NCBI GenBank assembly: GCA_910586255.1
Contig: CAJUHR010000001.1
Coordinates: forward strand, 1-64,000
Length of the DNA: 64,000 nt
Origin: an uncultured Lachnospiraceae bacterium
GTDB taxonomy: Bacteria > Bacillota > Clostridia > Lachnospirales > Lachnospiraceae
Direction: 5' to 3'
The notes beneath the pieces were generated by a model. That model was not told where the DNA came from and did no database searches. It was given only the letters and a program-made list of their open reading frames with translations. A program made the translations under genes and the position numbers. Shown piece after piece: positions 49,080 through 56,757 of the stretch; the stretch's first letter is position 1, and each line of letters opens with the position of its first letter.

Positions 49080-50210
49080 TTACATCCGGATCAATTCATA
49101 TTTACGGCTTCCCAGGCCGATTTTTTCGGCGTGCTCTAAGCAGGATTTCCACTCAGACTCCGGGGCGGAGTTGGTAAAGTGGTCATGGTGATCGTGGAAG
49201 TCCGGCTGGGACATATGATCGGACAGCTGGCTGTGGGGCATGGGCTCACAGGCAAGGCAGGCATCCGCACAGGCCTGATCCAGGGCCAGGGGATCAAAGG
49301 AAGCAAACATGCCGATATTGGGCAAAATCGGAGCGTCATTCTCCCCGTGACAGTCACAGTTAGGAGACACATCCACCACCAGGGAAATATGGAAGTGGGG
49401 CCGTCCGTCCACCACTGCCTTGGTGTACTCTGCCATCTTGCAGTTCAAAACGGCGTTGGCATTGCTGTCGTTAAATGAGATGGCGTCAAAGTTGCAGGCG
49501 CCCAGACAGCGGCTGCACCCCACACAGTGCTCCTCATCCACGTGCATCTTTTTTGTGTTCTGATCGAATACCAGGCCGTTGTTGGCACATTCCCGCATAC
49601 AGCGACCGCAGCCCCGGCACAATTCCTGAGAGATGAAGGGTTTTCCGTTGGAGTGCTGGTCTGTCTTTCCGGCCCGGGAGCCGCAGCCCATACCGATATT
49701 CTTGATGGCTCCGCCGAAGCCGGTCATCTCGTGACCCTTAAAATGGGTAAGGCTGACAAAGACATCTGCGTCCATGATGGCCCGGCCGATTCTTGCCTCG
49801 GTGACGTACTCTCCCCCCTTCACGGGAACGCCGATATCGTCCGTGCCCTTTAACCCATCGCCGATCAGCACCGGGCAGCCCACAGTGAGAGGTGTGAAGC
49901 CGTTTAACCAGGCACATTCCAGATGCTCCAGGGCATTCTTCCGACTGCCGGGATACATGGTGTTGCAGTCCGTGAGAAAGGGCTTGCCTCCCAGTTCCTT
50001 TATTAAATCTGCCACGGCCCGGGCGTAGTTGGGCCGCAGATAACTGATATTGCCCAGCTCTCCGAAATGCATTTTGATGGCAACAAACTTGCCGTCCATA
50101 TCAATATTGCCGATTCCGGCCCTGCGAAGAAGCTTCTGCAGCTTGGTGGGAAGCCCATCGCCGAAGGCAGTGGTGCGGAAATCCGTAAAATATACTTTTG
50201 ATTGTTCCAT
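49080..50210 (-). CDS. DUF362 protein with two [4Fe-4S] ferredoxin motifs
   Basis: A 376-residue cytoplasmic iron-sulfur protein. The N-terminal DUF362 domain includes VAIKMHFGELGN, YLRPNYARAVADLI and THFKGHEMTGFGGAIKNIGMG. It is followed by two clusters (CRGCGRCMRECANN and CVGCSRCLGACNFDAI) and a His-rich segment near the C-terminus (DFHDHHDHF) that could bind metal. The DUF362 family has no agreed activity; it is proposed to act in electron transfer or cluster-dependent maturation. Start 50210 has GGAGGT upstream; the longer frame to 50252 is less likely. Confidence 0.9.
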   Translation of the reverse strand: MEQSKVYFTDFRTTAFGDGLPTKLQKLLRRAGIGNIDMDGKFVAIKMHFGELGNISYLRPNYARAVADLIKELGGKPFLTDCNTMYPGSRKNALEHLECAWLNGFTPLTVGCPVLIGDGLKGTDDIGVPVKGGEYVTEARIGRAIMDADVFVSLTHFKGHEMTGFGGAIKNIGMGCGSRAGKTDQHSNGKPFISQELCRGCGRCMRECANNGLVFDQNTKKMHVDEEHCVGCSRCLGACNFDAISFNDSNANAVLNCKMAEYTKAVVDGRPHFHISLVVDVSPNCDCHGENDAPILPNIGMFASFDPLALDQACADACLACEPMPHSQLSDHMSQPDFHDHHDHFTNSAPESEWKSCLEHAEKIGLGSRKYELIRM

Positions 50211-50342
50211 ATGTACCTCCTGGGTGGTGTCCGTTTTTATGTGGATTTTCAAGATGCTTTTTAAGAACCCGAAGCAGGGTTACCAATACATCATAACCAG
50301 AGAACGGGGGAAAGTCAATGGGAAAAAGATTTAAAATAGGAG

Positions 50343-50371
50343 TTGTTATTTTGAAACGTATGTTCTATAAT
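50343..50371 (+). promoter_or_regulatory. SigA-type promoter, probably for the restriction-modification genes
   Basis: TTGTTA (50343-50348), 17-bp spacer, TATAAT (50366-50371). The next plus-strand gene starts at 50603, and a palindromic repeat lies in between. Confidence 0.72.
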
Positions 50372-50382
50372 ATAAAGATGTT

Positions 50383-50569
50383 GGGGTCAAAAGGTCTTTT
50401 GACCCCTCTGATACCGGATTGCTCCGCACTTTGTGATCCCGCAATCCTCAAAAACATTCAAAATCCGCCCTAATCGGGCTACTTTTTCATGTTTTTGGCG
50501 GGTCCCAAGTTCAAAAATCCTCTTGCAAGCAAGCTTGCATCGGATTTTTGAACTTTTGACCCTGGTACC
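50383..50569 (+). repeat. Palindromic repeat element flanked by 13-bp direct repeats
   Basis: The left end holds GGGGTCAAAAG-GT-CTTTTGACCCC, itself a perfect hairpin. The right end holds AGTTCAAAAATCC and GGATTTTTGAACTTTTGACCC, so GGGTCAAAAG is the shared inverted end. Flanks are ATATAAAGATGTT (50370-50382) and ATATAAAGAAGTT (50570-50582), one mismatch in 13, exactly 200 bases apart. The ends differ from the GTWAC family. It lies in the presumed leader of the restriction-modification genes. Confidence 0.7.
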
Positions 50570-50602
50570 ATATAAAGAAGTTAAGGAGGAGGGAGAAGAA
50601 GG

Positions 50603-50794
50603 ATGCATTGGCTGAAATATGCAAAGATTTTTGGAAATCTGACAGCGGGGGAGAGAAGAGAGTTTCCCAAAATATTTTGGAAATATTATGATTTATACAG
50701 ACGCCGGATGATTACATTGGCAGATTTTTCAGAAAAATCAGGGCTGCCAGAGGATGAGATTGTGTATTATCTGAAAACTGTCGGCAGAGTATAG
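50603..50794 (+). CDS. Small HTH-like protein, possible controller of the R-M genes
   Basis: 63 residues, basic and aromatic, with a C-terminal helix-turn-helix-like stretch (MITLADFSEKSGLPEDEIVYYL). AAGGAGGGAG precedes the ATG. It lies 15 bases before the endonuclease gene, the usual place for a small controller (C) protein, but its sequence is not a classic C-protein that I recognise. Visibly AT-richer than surrounding core genes. It may also simply be a short conserved hypothetical. Confidence 0.55.
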   Translation: MHWLKYAKIFGNLTAGERREFPKIFWKYYDLYRRRMITLADFSEKSGLPEDEIVYYLKTVGRV

Positions 50795-50809
50795 AAGGCG
50801 GGCCGGAAT

Positions 50810-51535
50810 ATGATATTAAGTGACTACATTGATAAAAATCTGTTTTCCCGTTTTGAGTTTTACAATTATAACCATGCGGCGGAGATCATAACCCAGGCCT
50901 TTCCGCAAGAATGGAGGGAGATTGCAGAGAGCCTGGAAAAACTGTCCATTACCACAGATGACCTGCGGGAATCAGGAGGGAATGAAACCAATATTCCCAA
51001 GAAATTTGATGATATATTATACCCATATGGATGGCGGGAGATACGGATTGCAGGTGACCTCCATATCAAATTTTACCCACGTCAGTCGGAGCAAAGAGGC
51101 CGGTTTTCAAAGGTGCCTTATGAGGAAAAAATTGTATCCGGATATATAGACGGACATAACATTGACTTTTTAAAAAACAGAGTGGCTTTTGATTTGGAAT
51201 GGAACAGCAAGGACCAGACATTTGATCGGGATTTGCTGGCAATGCGGACGTATTATGATTGTGACATTATCAGTGCCGGCATTATTATTACCAGGTCAGA
51301 GGAGCTGAATGATGTTTTCAAAACGGTGTATGACTTTGACAAAAATAAGAAGGAGTGGAAGTCCGTTATCAGGAAATATGGTGCCAGTACCACATGGATG
51401 GGGAAACTGATTTCCCGGCTGGATTCAAGAAGGAACGGAGGATGCCCGATTCTTGCAATCGGAATAAAAAAGCCGTGTATTACAGACTGGAAAGAGGGAT
51501 ATGTGGATGAACATTTTACAAGAGACATCGGATAG
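50810..51535 (+). CDS. Probable BglII/BstYI-family type II restriction endonuclease
   Basis: 241 residues. The central segment NRVAFDLEWNSKDQTFDRDL, followed by ISAGIIITR, matches the catalytic region of the BglII/BstYI (Endonuc-BglII) family, where acidic residues (the D and E of FDLEW, with an upstream D in HNIDF) bind Mg2+. BglII cuts AGATCT and BstYI RGATCY, so a GATC-centred site is a reasonable guess, not proven. It overlaps the following methyltransferase gene by 29 bases, as expected for a cognate pair. AT-rich codon use suggests recent acquisition. Confidence 0.75.
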   Translation: MILSDYIDKNLFSRFEFYNYNHAAEIITQAFPQEWREIAESLEKLSITTDDLRESGGNETNIPKKFDDILYPYGWREIRIAGDLHIKFYPRQSEQRGRFSKVPYEEKIVSGYIDGHNIDFLKNRVAFDLEWNSKDQTFDRDLLAMRTYYDCDIISAGIIITRSEELNDVFKTVYDFDKNKKEWKSVIRKYGASTTWMGKLISRLDSRRNGGCPILAIGIKKPCITDWKEGYVDEHFTRDIG

Positions 51536-52187
51536 TCTGCTTTGCTTTAGTGCCGGGAGAAAATTTTCAACAATCTATGCAGACCCTCCCTGGAGATTTG
51601 AGAACAGAACAGGGAAGGTTGCTCCGGAACACAAAAGGCTGAACCGGTATGAGACAATGAAACTGGAGGAGATTATGGCATTGCCGGTCGCCAGTGTTGC
51701 TGCTGAGAAAAGTCATCTGTATTTGTGGGTTCCTAATGCCCTGCTTCCGGACGGGCTGGAAGTGATGAAGGCCTGGGGATTTGATTACAAAAGCAATCTT
51801 ATCTGGGAAAAGGTCCGAAAGGACGGAGGACCAGACGGACGCGGAGTAGGATTTTATTTCCGGAATGTGACAGAGATTTTGTTGTTTGGCGTTCGTGGTG
51901 ATAAAAACAGAACCTTGGCTCCGGCCAGATCCCAGGTGAATCTTATTCGTACCATGAAGAGAGAACATTCAAGAAAGCCTGATGAAATGGTGGCTCTTAT
52001 TGAGAGATGCTCTCCGGGACCTTATCTGGAATTATTTGCCAGAGGGGACCGGCCCGGTTGGGCTATGTGGGGGAATCAGGCAGATGCCCGGTATGAACCA
52101 ACATGGAACACATATAAGAATCACACGGTCATGAGTGAGCAGGCAGAGACGTCCGATGAGCCGGGTCTTGGGGAAAATATTATATAG
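51507..52187 (+). CDS. MT-A70 family DNA N6-adenine methyltransferase
   Basis: 226 residues. Catalytic motif DPPW at 26-29 in TIYADPPWRF identifies the MT-A70/MunI-type N6-adenine methyltransferases, with the family segments LYLWVPNALLPDGLEVM, GFDYKSNLIWEK and a SAM-site-like RGDRPGWAMWGNQ near the end. Start ATG 51507 has AAAGAGGGA about 9 bases upstream. It overlaps the endonuclease gene and so probably protects host DNA at the same site. MT-A70 enzymes also occur as orphan phage methylases, but the neighbour argues for a restriction-modification role. Confidence 0.85.
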   Translation: MNILQETSDSLLCFSAGRKFSTIYADPPWRFENRTGKVAPEHKRLNRYETMKLEEIMALPVASVAAEKSHLYLWVPNALLPDGLEVMKAWGFDYKSNLIWEKVRKDGGPDGRGVGFYFRNVTEILLFGVRGDKNRTLAPARSQVNLIRTMKREHSRKPDEMVALIERCSPGPYLELFARGDRPGWAMWGNQADARYEPTWNTYKNHTVMSEQAETSDEPGLGENII

Positions 52188-52262
52188 ATGATAATCTATT
52201 GTCCAGGGGATAAATTTCTGATTTCGGCGCATACTGTTATCAGAAACCATCAGGAGGAAATT

Positions 52263-52436
52263 ATGGACAGAGATAAAATTGTATGTAACTGTATGGGAGT
52301 GACCGCCGGCGAGATCAAGGATGCCATTGAGGCGGGAGCGGGAAGCATTGAGGAGATTCAAGAGGCCACCGGAGCCGGGACGGTCTGCGGCGGATGCCTG
52401 GACGAGATTCAGGAGATACTGGATGAGTCCATCTGA
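52263..52436 (+). CDS. Small BFD-like [2Fe-2S] protein
   Basis: 57 residues, a complete BFD domain: cysteines in VCNCMGV and GTVCGGCLDEI give the C-x-C ... C-x2-C ligand set for a [2Fe-2S] cluster. Bacterioferritin-associated ferredoxins reduce stored iron, but free-standing clostridial copies have other electron-transfer uses. AGGAGG lies 5 bases before ATG 52263; the longer frame to 52188 is not needed. No partner is adjacent; the ferritin gene is far upstream at 14499. Confidence 0.88.
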   Translation: MDRDKIVCNCMGVTAGEIKDAIEAGAGSIEEIQEATGAGTVCGGCLDEIQEILDESI

Positions 52437-52640
52437 TTTTCACGTAGCCCCGGCTTTCGATTAGCAAGTGCCAGGTAATAAATTCGTAAGAGAAAGTTCT
52501 CTAATTATCAATAGCCTTGGCAGGAAATGTCTGATATACTGATGACATCCGATAAGCTTCGGACAGCCTTTTACAGGACTTATAGGAAATGCCTGTAAAG
52601 GGAACAGACAAAAAGCAGAAGAAAGAACGAGGTTTTTACG

Positions 52641-53312
52641 ATGAAAACAATAAAAAGCAAAATGGTGTTAGTGGGATGTTGTGTGGGGTTGCTGGCATTG
52701 GGATGTGCCGGCCTGGCTCAGGCCCAGTCTTCTACGATTCTGGCAGGAGGAAGCCGGCAGGAATATGAGGCGGACGGCCCCGGTGCCAAACAGTCAGGGG
52801 AGGCGGCCGTCAGCGATACTATCCGCATTTGGGGAACCGTGCTGGGAGTGGAGGACGGAGTGATCCGCATCGACAATCAGTCAGGAGTATCCTTTGCAGG
52901 GGAGATCGTGCTGAATATTGATCCGGAGTATTCCCGTGTACTGGACGGGGAGAACGGATATCCGGTAGAGCTTTCCGGTATCCGGGAAGGCGAGTTTATT
53001 TACGCGTATATCGGCCCGGCCATGACCATGAGTCTGCCGCCTATGACCACGGCTGAGATGGTGATCTGCCAGATTCCCCAGGATTTCAAGGCTCCGGATT
53101 ATGTACAGGTACAGTCTATGGAGAAGGCTGACGGCGGCTGGAATCTGACAGCAAAGGACAACACCGTTTACTATGTGCCTGATGACTGCCAGATCATTCC
53201 CTATCTGACAAGAAATATGGTAAGGCTCACGGATGTGAAAGAGGATTCCTCCTGTCTGATCTGGATTGGGGAGGAAGGAAATGTGCAGAAGATTGTGCTG
53301 TTTGCAGAATAA
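52641..53312 (+). CDS. Exported hypothetical protein
   Basis: 223 residues with a signal peptide (basic KTIKSK, hydrophobic core to about 25, likely cleavage after AQA). The mature part is beta-rich and acidic (IRIWGTVLGVEDGVIRIDNQ, an OB-like beta pattern). No known catalytic motif is recognised; similar secreted proteins occur in clostridia without assigned function. It is monocistronic. The stop codon lies within the 8-bp duplication flanking element 4, so the insertion occurred exactly at the gene end. Confidence 0.78.
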   Translation: MKTIKSKMVLVGCCVGLLALGCAGLAQAQSSTILAGGSRQEYEADGPGAKQSGEAAVSDTIRIWGTVLGVEDGVIRIDNQSGVSFAGEIVLNIDPEYSRVLDGENGYPVELSGIREGEFIYAYIGPAMTMSLPPMTTAEMVICQIPQDFKAPDYVQVQSMEKADGGWNLTAKDNTVYYVPDDCQIIPYLTRNMVRLTDVKEDSSCLIWIGEEGNVQKIVLFAE

Positions 53313-53314
53313 CC

Positions 53315-53382
53315 GTAACGGTTCGGACGGCAGGGAATTTGCCGGTGCAGACGGGCAAGAAGATACCCGTCTGAACTGTTAC
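53315..53382 (+). mobile_element. MITE-like palindromic element 4 (68 bp) with exact 8-bp TSD
   Basis: The ends GTAACGGTTCGGACGG and CCGTCTGAACTGTTAC are inverted repeats (13 of 16). Flanking repeats are GAATAACC at 53307-53314 and 53383-53390, exact. The interior can also pair GACGGG with CCCGTC. The left duplication includes the stop codon of the exported-protein gene. Confidence 0.88.
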
Positions 53383-53390
53383 GAATAACC

Positions 53391-53412
53391 ACCGGTAGAA
53401 TCGTTACCGGTT
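53391..53412 (+). terminator. Hairpin after element 4
   Basis: ACCGGTA and TTACCGGT flank a short loop just after the second GAATAACC. Without element 4 this hairpin would lie directly after the exported-protein gene, so it may be its original terminator or a fragment of another repeat. No T-run. Confidence 0.35.
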
Positions 53413-53497
53413 GGGAACAAAGCTTTCAGAACGCGGCGCTCATTTGCCGGAATGTGGCAGGTGAGCGCTGTTTTTGTTTGCTTGTGTCCTGTTCTGA

Positions 53498-53704
53498 TTA
53501 ATACCGCGTGTTTGGAAATTGGTTTTTGGCAGCTATTCCAGCAGGCGCATTCCAGCTGTCTCTGTAACCGGCAGCCTTGGCCTTTCTTGCCGCATCCATA
53601 ATCATATCAGAATATCCCTGGCTGGCAATGACAACCAGAAGCTCATATCGGGTATCCTTCAAAGTGATCTCCTCCTCTTTTTCAAATGGGCGCCCTTCGG
53701 TTAG
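53498..53704 (-). pseudogene. Truncated PII-like regulator fragment
   Basis: The minus-strand frame contains DTRYELLVVIASQGYSDMIM and DAARKAKAAG, which resemble the start of the second PII-like half of a two-domain clostridial P-II family regulator. The expected glycine-rich T-loop region after AAG is missing; the sequence diverges and stops. The N-terminal side of the frame runs into the repeat at 53717-53742. There is no start codon or ribosome site of its own. Interpreted as a remnant cut by repeat insertion and deletion. Confidence 0.55.
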
Positions 53705-53716
53705 AAACAGAAGCTG

Positions 53717-53742
53717 TTTTTCCCCGCCCCGTGAACTGTAAC
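53717..53742 (-). repeat. End fragment of the element 3 family
   Basis: On the minus strand it begins GTTACAGTTCACGGGGCGGG followed by GAAAAA, the same as the left end of element 3. Only this end is present, abutting the PII-like pseudogene. Confidence 0.75.
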
Positions 53743-53783
53743 ATTTTTGTTGAGATTGTTTGAAAATATTTCCGAACAAATGT

Positions 53784-53812
53784 TTGCAAAAGGATAGTTA
53801 ATGTGTTATAAT
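53784..53812 (+). promoter_or_regulatory. SigA-type promoter of uvrA
   Basis: TTGCAA (53784-53789), 17-bp spacer, perfect TATAAT (53807-53812). No convincing LexA box was found between it and the start codon. Confidence 0.82.
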
Positions 53813-53879
53813 GAATTGCGCTGACGGGCAAACAGGTCAGAGATAAACATCACAGAACATTACAGGAAAGGTTCGGATC

Positions 53880-56708
53880 ATGGCGAAGCAGTTTATTAAA
53901 ATACGAGGTGCCAATGAGCACAATTTAAAAAACATCACACTGGATATTCCGAGAAATGAGCTGGTGGTTCTGACCGGCCTCAGCGGATCGGGAAAGTCCT
54001 CCCTGGCTTTTGACACCATCTATGCAGAGGGGCAGAGACGGTATATGGAGTCTTTGTCCTCCTATGCCCGGCAGTTTTTGGGGCAGATGGAGAAGCCGGA
54101 TGTGGAGAGCATTGAGGGCCTGTCCCCGGCCATCTCCATTGATCAGAAGTCAACCAACCGCAATCCCCGCTCCACCGTGGGGACGGTGACGGAGATTTAT
54201 GACTATATGCGTCTTTTATATGCCAGAATCGGGATTCCCCACTGCCCCAAGTGCGGCAGGGAGATCAAAAAGCAGACAGTGGATCAGATGGTGGATCAGA
54301 TTCTGTCCATGCCGGAGCGAACCAGGATCCAGCTTTTGGCGCCGGTAGTGCGGGGGCGCAAGGGCGAGCATGTGAAGCTTTTAGAACAGTCCCGCCGCAG
54401 CGGCTATGTCCGGGTGCGGATTGACGGGAATATGTACGAGCTGTCTGAGGAGATTAAGCTGGAGAAGAATATTAAACACAACATTGAGATTGTGGTTGAC
54501 CGGCTGGTGATAAAGGAAGGCATTGAGAAGCGGCTGACAGACTCCATTGAGACAGTCATGGGTCTGTCGGACGGACTGATGATTGTGGATGTGGTGGACG
54601 GGGAACCGATGAATTTCAGCATGAGCTTTTCCTGTCCGGACTGTGGAATCAGCATTGAGGAGGTGGAGCCAAGAAGCTTTTCCTTTAACAATCCCTTTGG
54701 CGCCTGTCCGGATTGCTTCGGCCTGGGATATAAGATGGAGTTTGATGAGGATCTGATGATTCCGGACAAGTCCTTAAGTATTTCTCAGGGGGCTATCTCG
54801 GTGATGGGGTGGCAGTCCTGTACGGATAAAGGAAGCTTTACCCATGCCATCCTAAAGGCGCTGTCAGAGACCTACGGCTTTAGCCTGGAGACACCCTTTG
54901 AGGAATATCCAAAGGATATCCATGATGTGCTGATCTACGGGACACAGGGGCAAGAGATCAAGGTCCGCTATCGGGGGCAGAGAGGAGAGGGCGTTTATGA
55001 CGTGGCCTTTGAAGGACTTTTGCGGAATGTGGAGCGGCGGTATCGGGAGACTTTTTCCGAGGCATCCAAGGCAGAGTATGAGACCTTTATGCGGATTACT
55101 CCCTGCAAGACCTGTAAGGGACAAAGGCTTAAGCAGAGCTCTCTGGCTGTTACGGTGGGGGACAAGAATATCTATGAAGCCACCCAGATGTCCATTACCG
55201 TTTTTAGGGCCTTTATGGAAGAGCTGCGCCTGACCCCCATGCAGGAGTCCATCGGCGCCCAGATCTTAAAAGAGATCAAGGCGCGACTTGATTTTCTTTT
55301 AAATGTAGGACTTGAGTATCTGTCTCTGTCCCGGGCCACGGGAACTCTGTCCGGGGGGGAGGCTCAGCGGATCCGTTTGGCCACCCAGATCGGATCCGGG
55401 CTGGTGGGTGTGGCGTACATTTTAGACGAGCCCAGCATCGGTCTCCACCAGCGGGACAATGACAAGCTTCTGGCCACCCTGCTGCGGCTGCGGGATCTGG
55501 GCAATTCCGTGCTGGTGGTGGAGCATGACGAGGATACCATGCGGGCGGCAGACTATATTGTGGACATTGGTCCCGGCGCCGGGGAGCATGGCGGAGAGGT
55601 GGTGGCTGCCGGCACGGTGGAGGATATTATCCGCTGCGAAAGATCGGTTACAGGCGCTTACCTTAGCGGCAGATGCCGGATTCCGGTGCCAAAGAAGCGG
55701 CGGGAGGCCTCCGGGTGGCTGACGGTCAGGGGAGCCTCTGAGAACAACCTGAAAAATATTGACGTGTCCTTTCCGCTGGGAGTGATGACCTGTGTTACCG
55801 GGGTGTCTGGTTCCGGGAAAAGCTCTCTGGTAAATGAGATTCTCTATAAATCCCTGGCCAGAAAGCTCAATAGAGCCCGCACCATACCGGGGAAATTCAA
55901 AAAGCTGGAGGGAGTGGAGCAGTTAGACAAGGTGATTGCCATTGATCAGTCTCCTATCGGCCGCACTCCCCGCTCCAATCCGGCTACCTACACAGGCGTG
56001 TTTGACATGATCCGGGATCTGTTTGCCTCCACGCCCGATGCCAAGGCCAAAGGCTACAGCAAGGGCCGTTTCAGCTTTAACGTGAAGGGGGGACGGTGCG
56101 AGGCCTGCAGCGGAGACGGGATTATTAAGATAGAGATGCATTTTCTGCCGGATGTGTATGTGCCCTGTGAGGTCTGCGGAGGGAAGCGCTACAACCGGGA
56201 GACCCTGGAGGTAAAATACAAGGGAAAGAGTATCTATGACGTGCTGAATATGACGGTGGAGGAGGCAACCAGGTTTTTTGAGAATATTCCGTCCATCCAC
56301 AGAAAGATTGCCACTCTCAATGATGTGGGGCTTTCTTATATCCGGCTGGGTCAGCCCTCCACCGAGCTGTCCGGCGGGGAGGCCCAGCGGATCAAGCTGG
56401 CCACGGAGCTAAGCCGCCGCAGCACCGGCAAGACCATCTACATTCTGGACGAGCCCACCACAGGCCTCCACTTTGCGGATGTTCACAAGCTGGTGGATAT
56501 TCTTCGGCGGCTGTCGGAGGGAGGCAATACGGTCATCGTTATTGAGCACAACCTGGACGTGATCAAGGCGGCGGACTATATTATCGATATCGGACCTGAG
56601 GGCGGGGACCGGGGCGGCACGGTGATTGCCCGGGGAACCCCGGAGGAGGTGGCAGAGAATCCGGCCTCCTACACGGGGATCTACGTAAAGAAAATGCTGA
56701 ACCGCTGA
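53880..56708 (+). CDS. uvrA: Excinuclease ABC subunit A
   Basis: DNA damage sensor of nucleotide excision repair; loads UvrB at lesions. 942 residues, full length. Two ABC ATPase units: Walker A GLSGSGKSS (31-39) and GVSGSGKSS (near 640), signature LSGGEAQRIRLATQ and LSGGEAQRIKLATE, Walker B with ILDEP in each. Zinc sites C-x2-C ... C-x2-C are seen in HCPKCG, SCPDCG, ACPDC, and in CEACSGDG with CEVCGGKRYN. uvrB and uvrC are not in the window. Monocistronic with its own promoter; a small element follows the stop. Confidence 0.98.
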   Translation: MAKQFIKIRGANEHNLKNITLDIPRNELVVLTGLSGSGKSSLAFDTIYAEGQRRYMESLSSYARQFLGQMEKPDVESIEGLSPAISIDQKSTNRNPRSTVGTVTEIYDYMRLLYARIGIPHCPKCGREIKKQTVDQMVDQILSMPERTRIQLLAPVVRGRKGEHVKLLEQSRRSGYVRVRIDGNMYELSEEIKLEKNIKHNIEIVVDRLVIKEGIEKRLTDSIETVMGLSDGLMIVDVVDGEPMNFSMSFSCPDCGISIEEVEPRSFSFNNPFGACPDCFGLGYKMEFDEDLMIPDKSLSISQGAISVMGWQSCTDKGSFTHAILKALSETYGFSLETPFEEYPKDIHDVLIYGTQGQEIKVRYRGQRGEGVYDVAFEGLLRNVERRYRETFSEASKAEYETFMRITPCKTCKGQRLKQSSLAVTVGDKNIYEATQMSITVFRAFMEELRLTPMQESIGAQILKEIKARLDFLLNVGLEYLSLSRATGTLSGGEAQRIRLATQIGSGLVGVAYILDEPSIGLHQRDNDKLLATLLRLRDLGNSVLVVEHDEDTMRAADYIVDIGPGAGEHGGEVVAAGTVEDIIRCERSVTGAYLSGRCRIPVPKKRREASGWLTVRGASENNLKNIDVSFPLGVMTCVTGVSGSGKSSLVNEILYKSLARKLNRARTIPGKFKKLEGVEQLDKVIAIDQSPIGRTPRSNPATYTGVFDMIRDLFASTPDAKAKGYSKGRFSFNVKGGRCEACSGDGIIKIEMHFLPDVYVPCEVCGGKRYNRETLEVKYKGKSIYDVLNMTVEEATRFFENIPSIHRKIATLNDVGLSYIRLGQPSTELSGGEAQRIKLATELSRRSTGKTIYILDEPTTGLHFADVHKLVDILRRLSEGGNTVIVIEHNLDVIKAADYIIDIGPEGGDRGGTVIARGTPEEVAENPASYTGIYVKKMLNR

Positions 56709-56719
56709 CAGAATTTGTT

Positions 56720-56750
56720 GTTACTGTTCACATGCACTGTGAACAGTAAC
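56720..56750. mobile_element. MITE-like minimal palindrome, element 5 (31 bp), near-perfect 8-bp TSD
   Basis: GTTACTGTTCACATG and its inverse CTGTGAACAGTAAC form an almost perfect 31-base palindrome consisting of little more than the two terminal repeats. Flanks are AATTTGTT (56712-56719) and AAATTGTT (56751-56758), 7 of 8 identical. It sits between uvrA and the convergent HAD gene and may also terminate both. Confidence 0.7.
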
Positions 56751-56757
56751 AAATTGT

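Noticed and set aside
52500..52560. Promoter for the exported protein (TTGGCA with TATACT)
   Set aside because: The spacing is about 12 bp, too short for a SigA promoter, and no better -35 was found.
22156..53382. CRISPR array from repeated palindromes
   Set aside because: Copies are dispersed kilobases apart, not regularly spaced, and have target duplications instead of spacers.
53519..53704. Plus-strand frame opposite the PII-like remnant
   Set aside because: The minus strand carries the recognisable PII-like peptide; the plus frame is a shadow.
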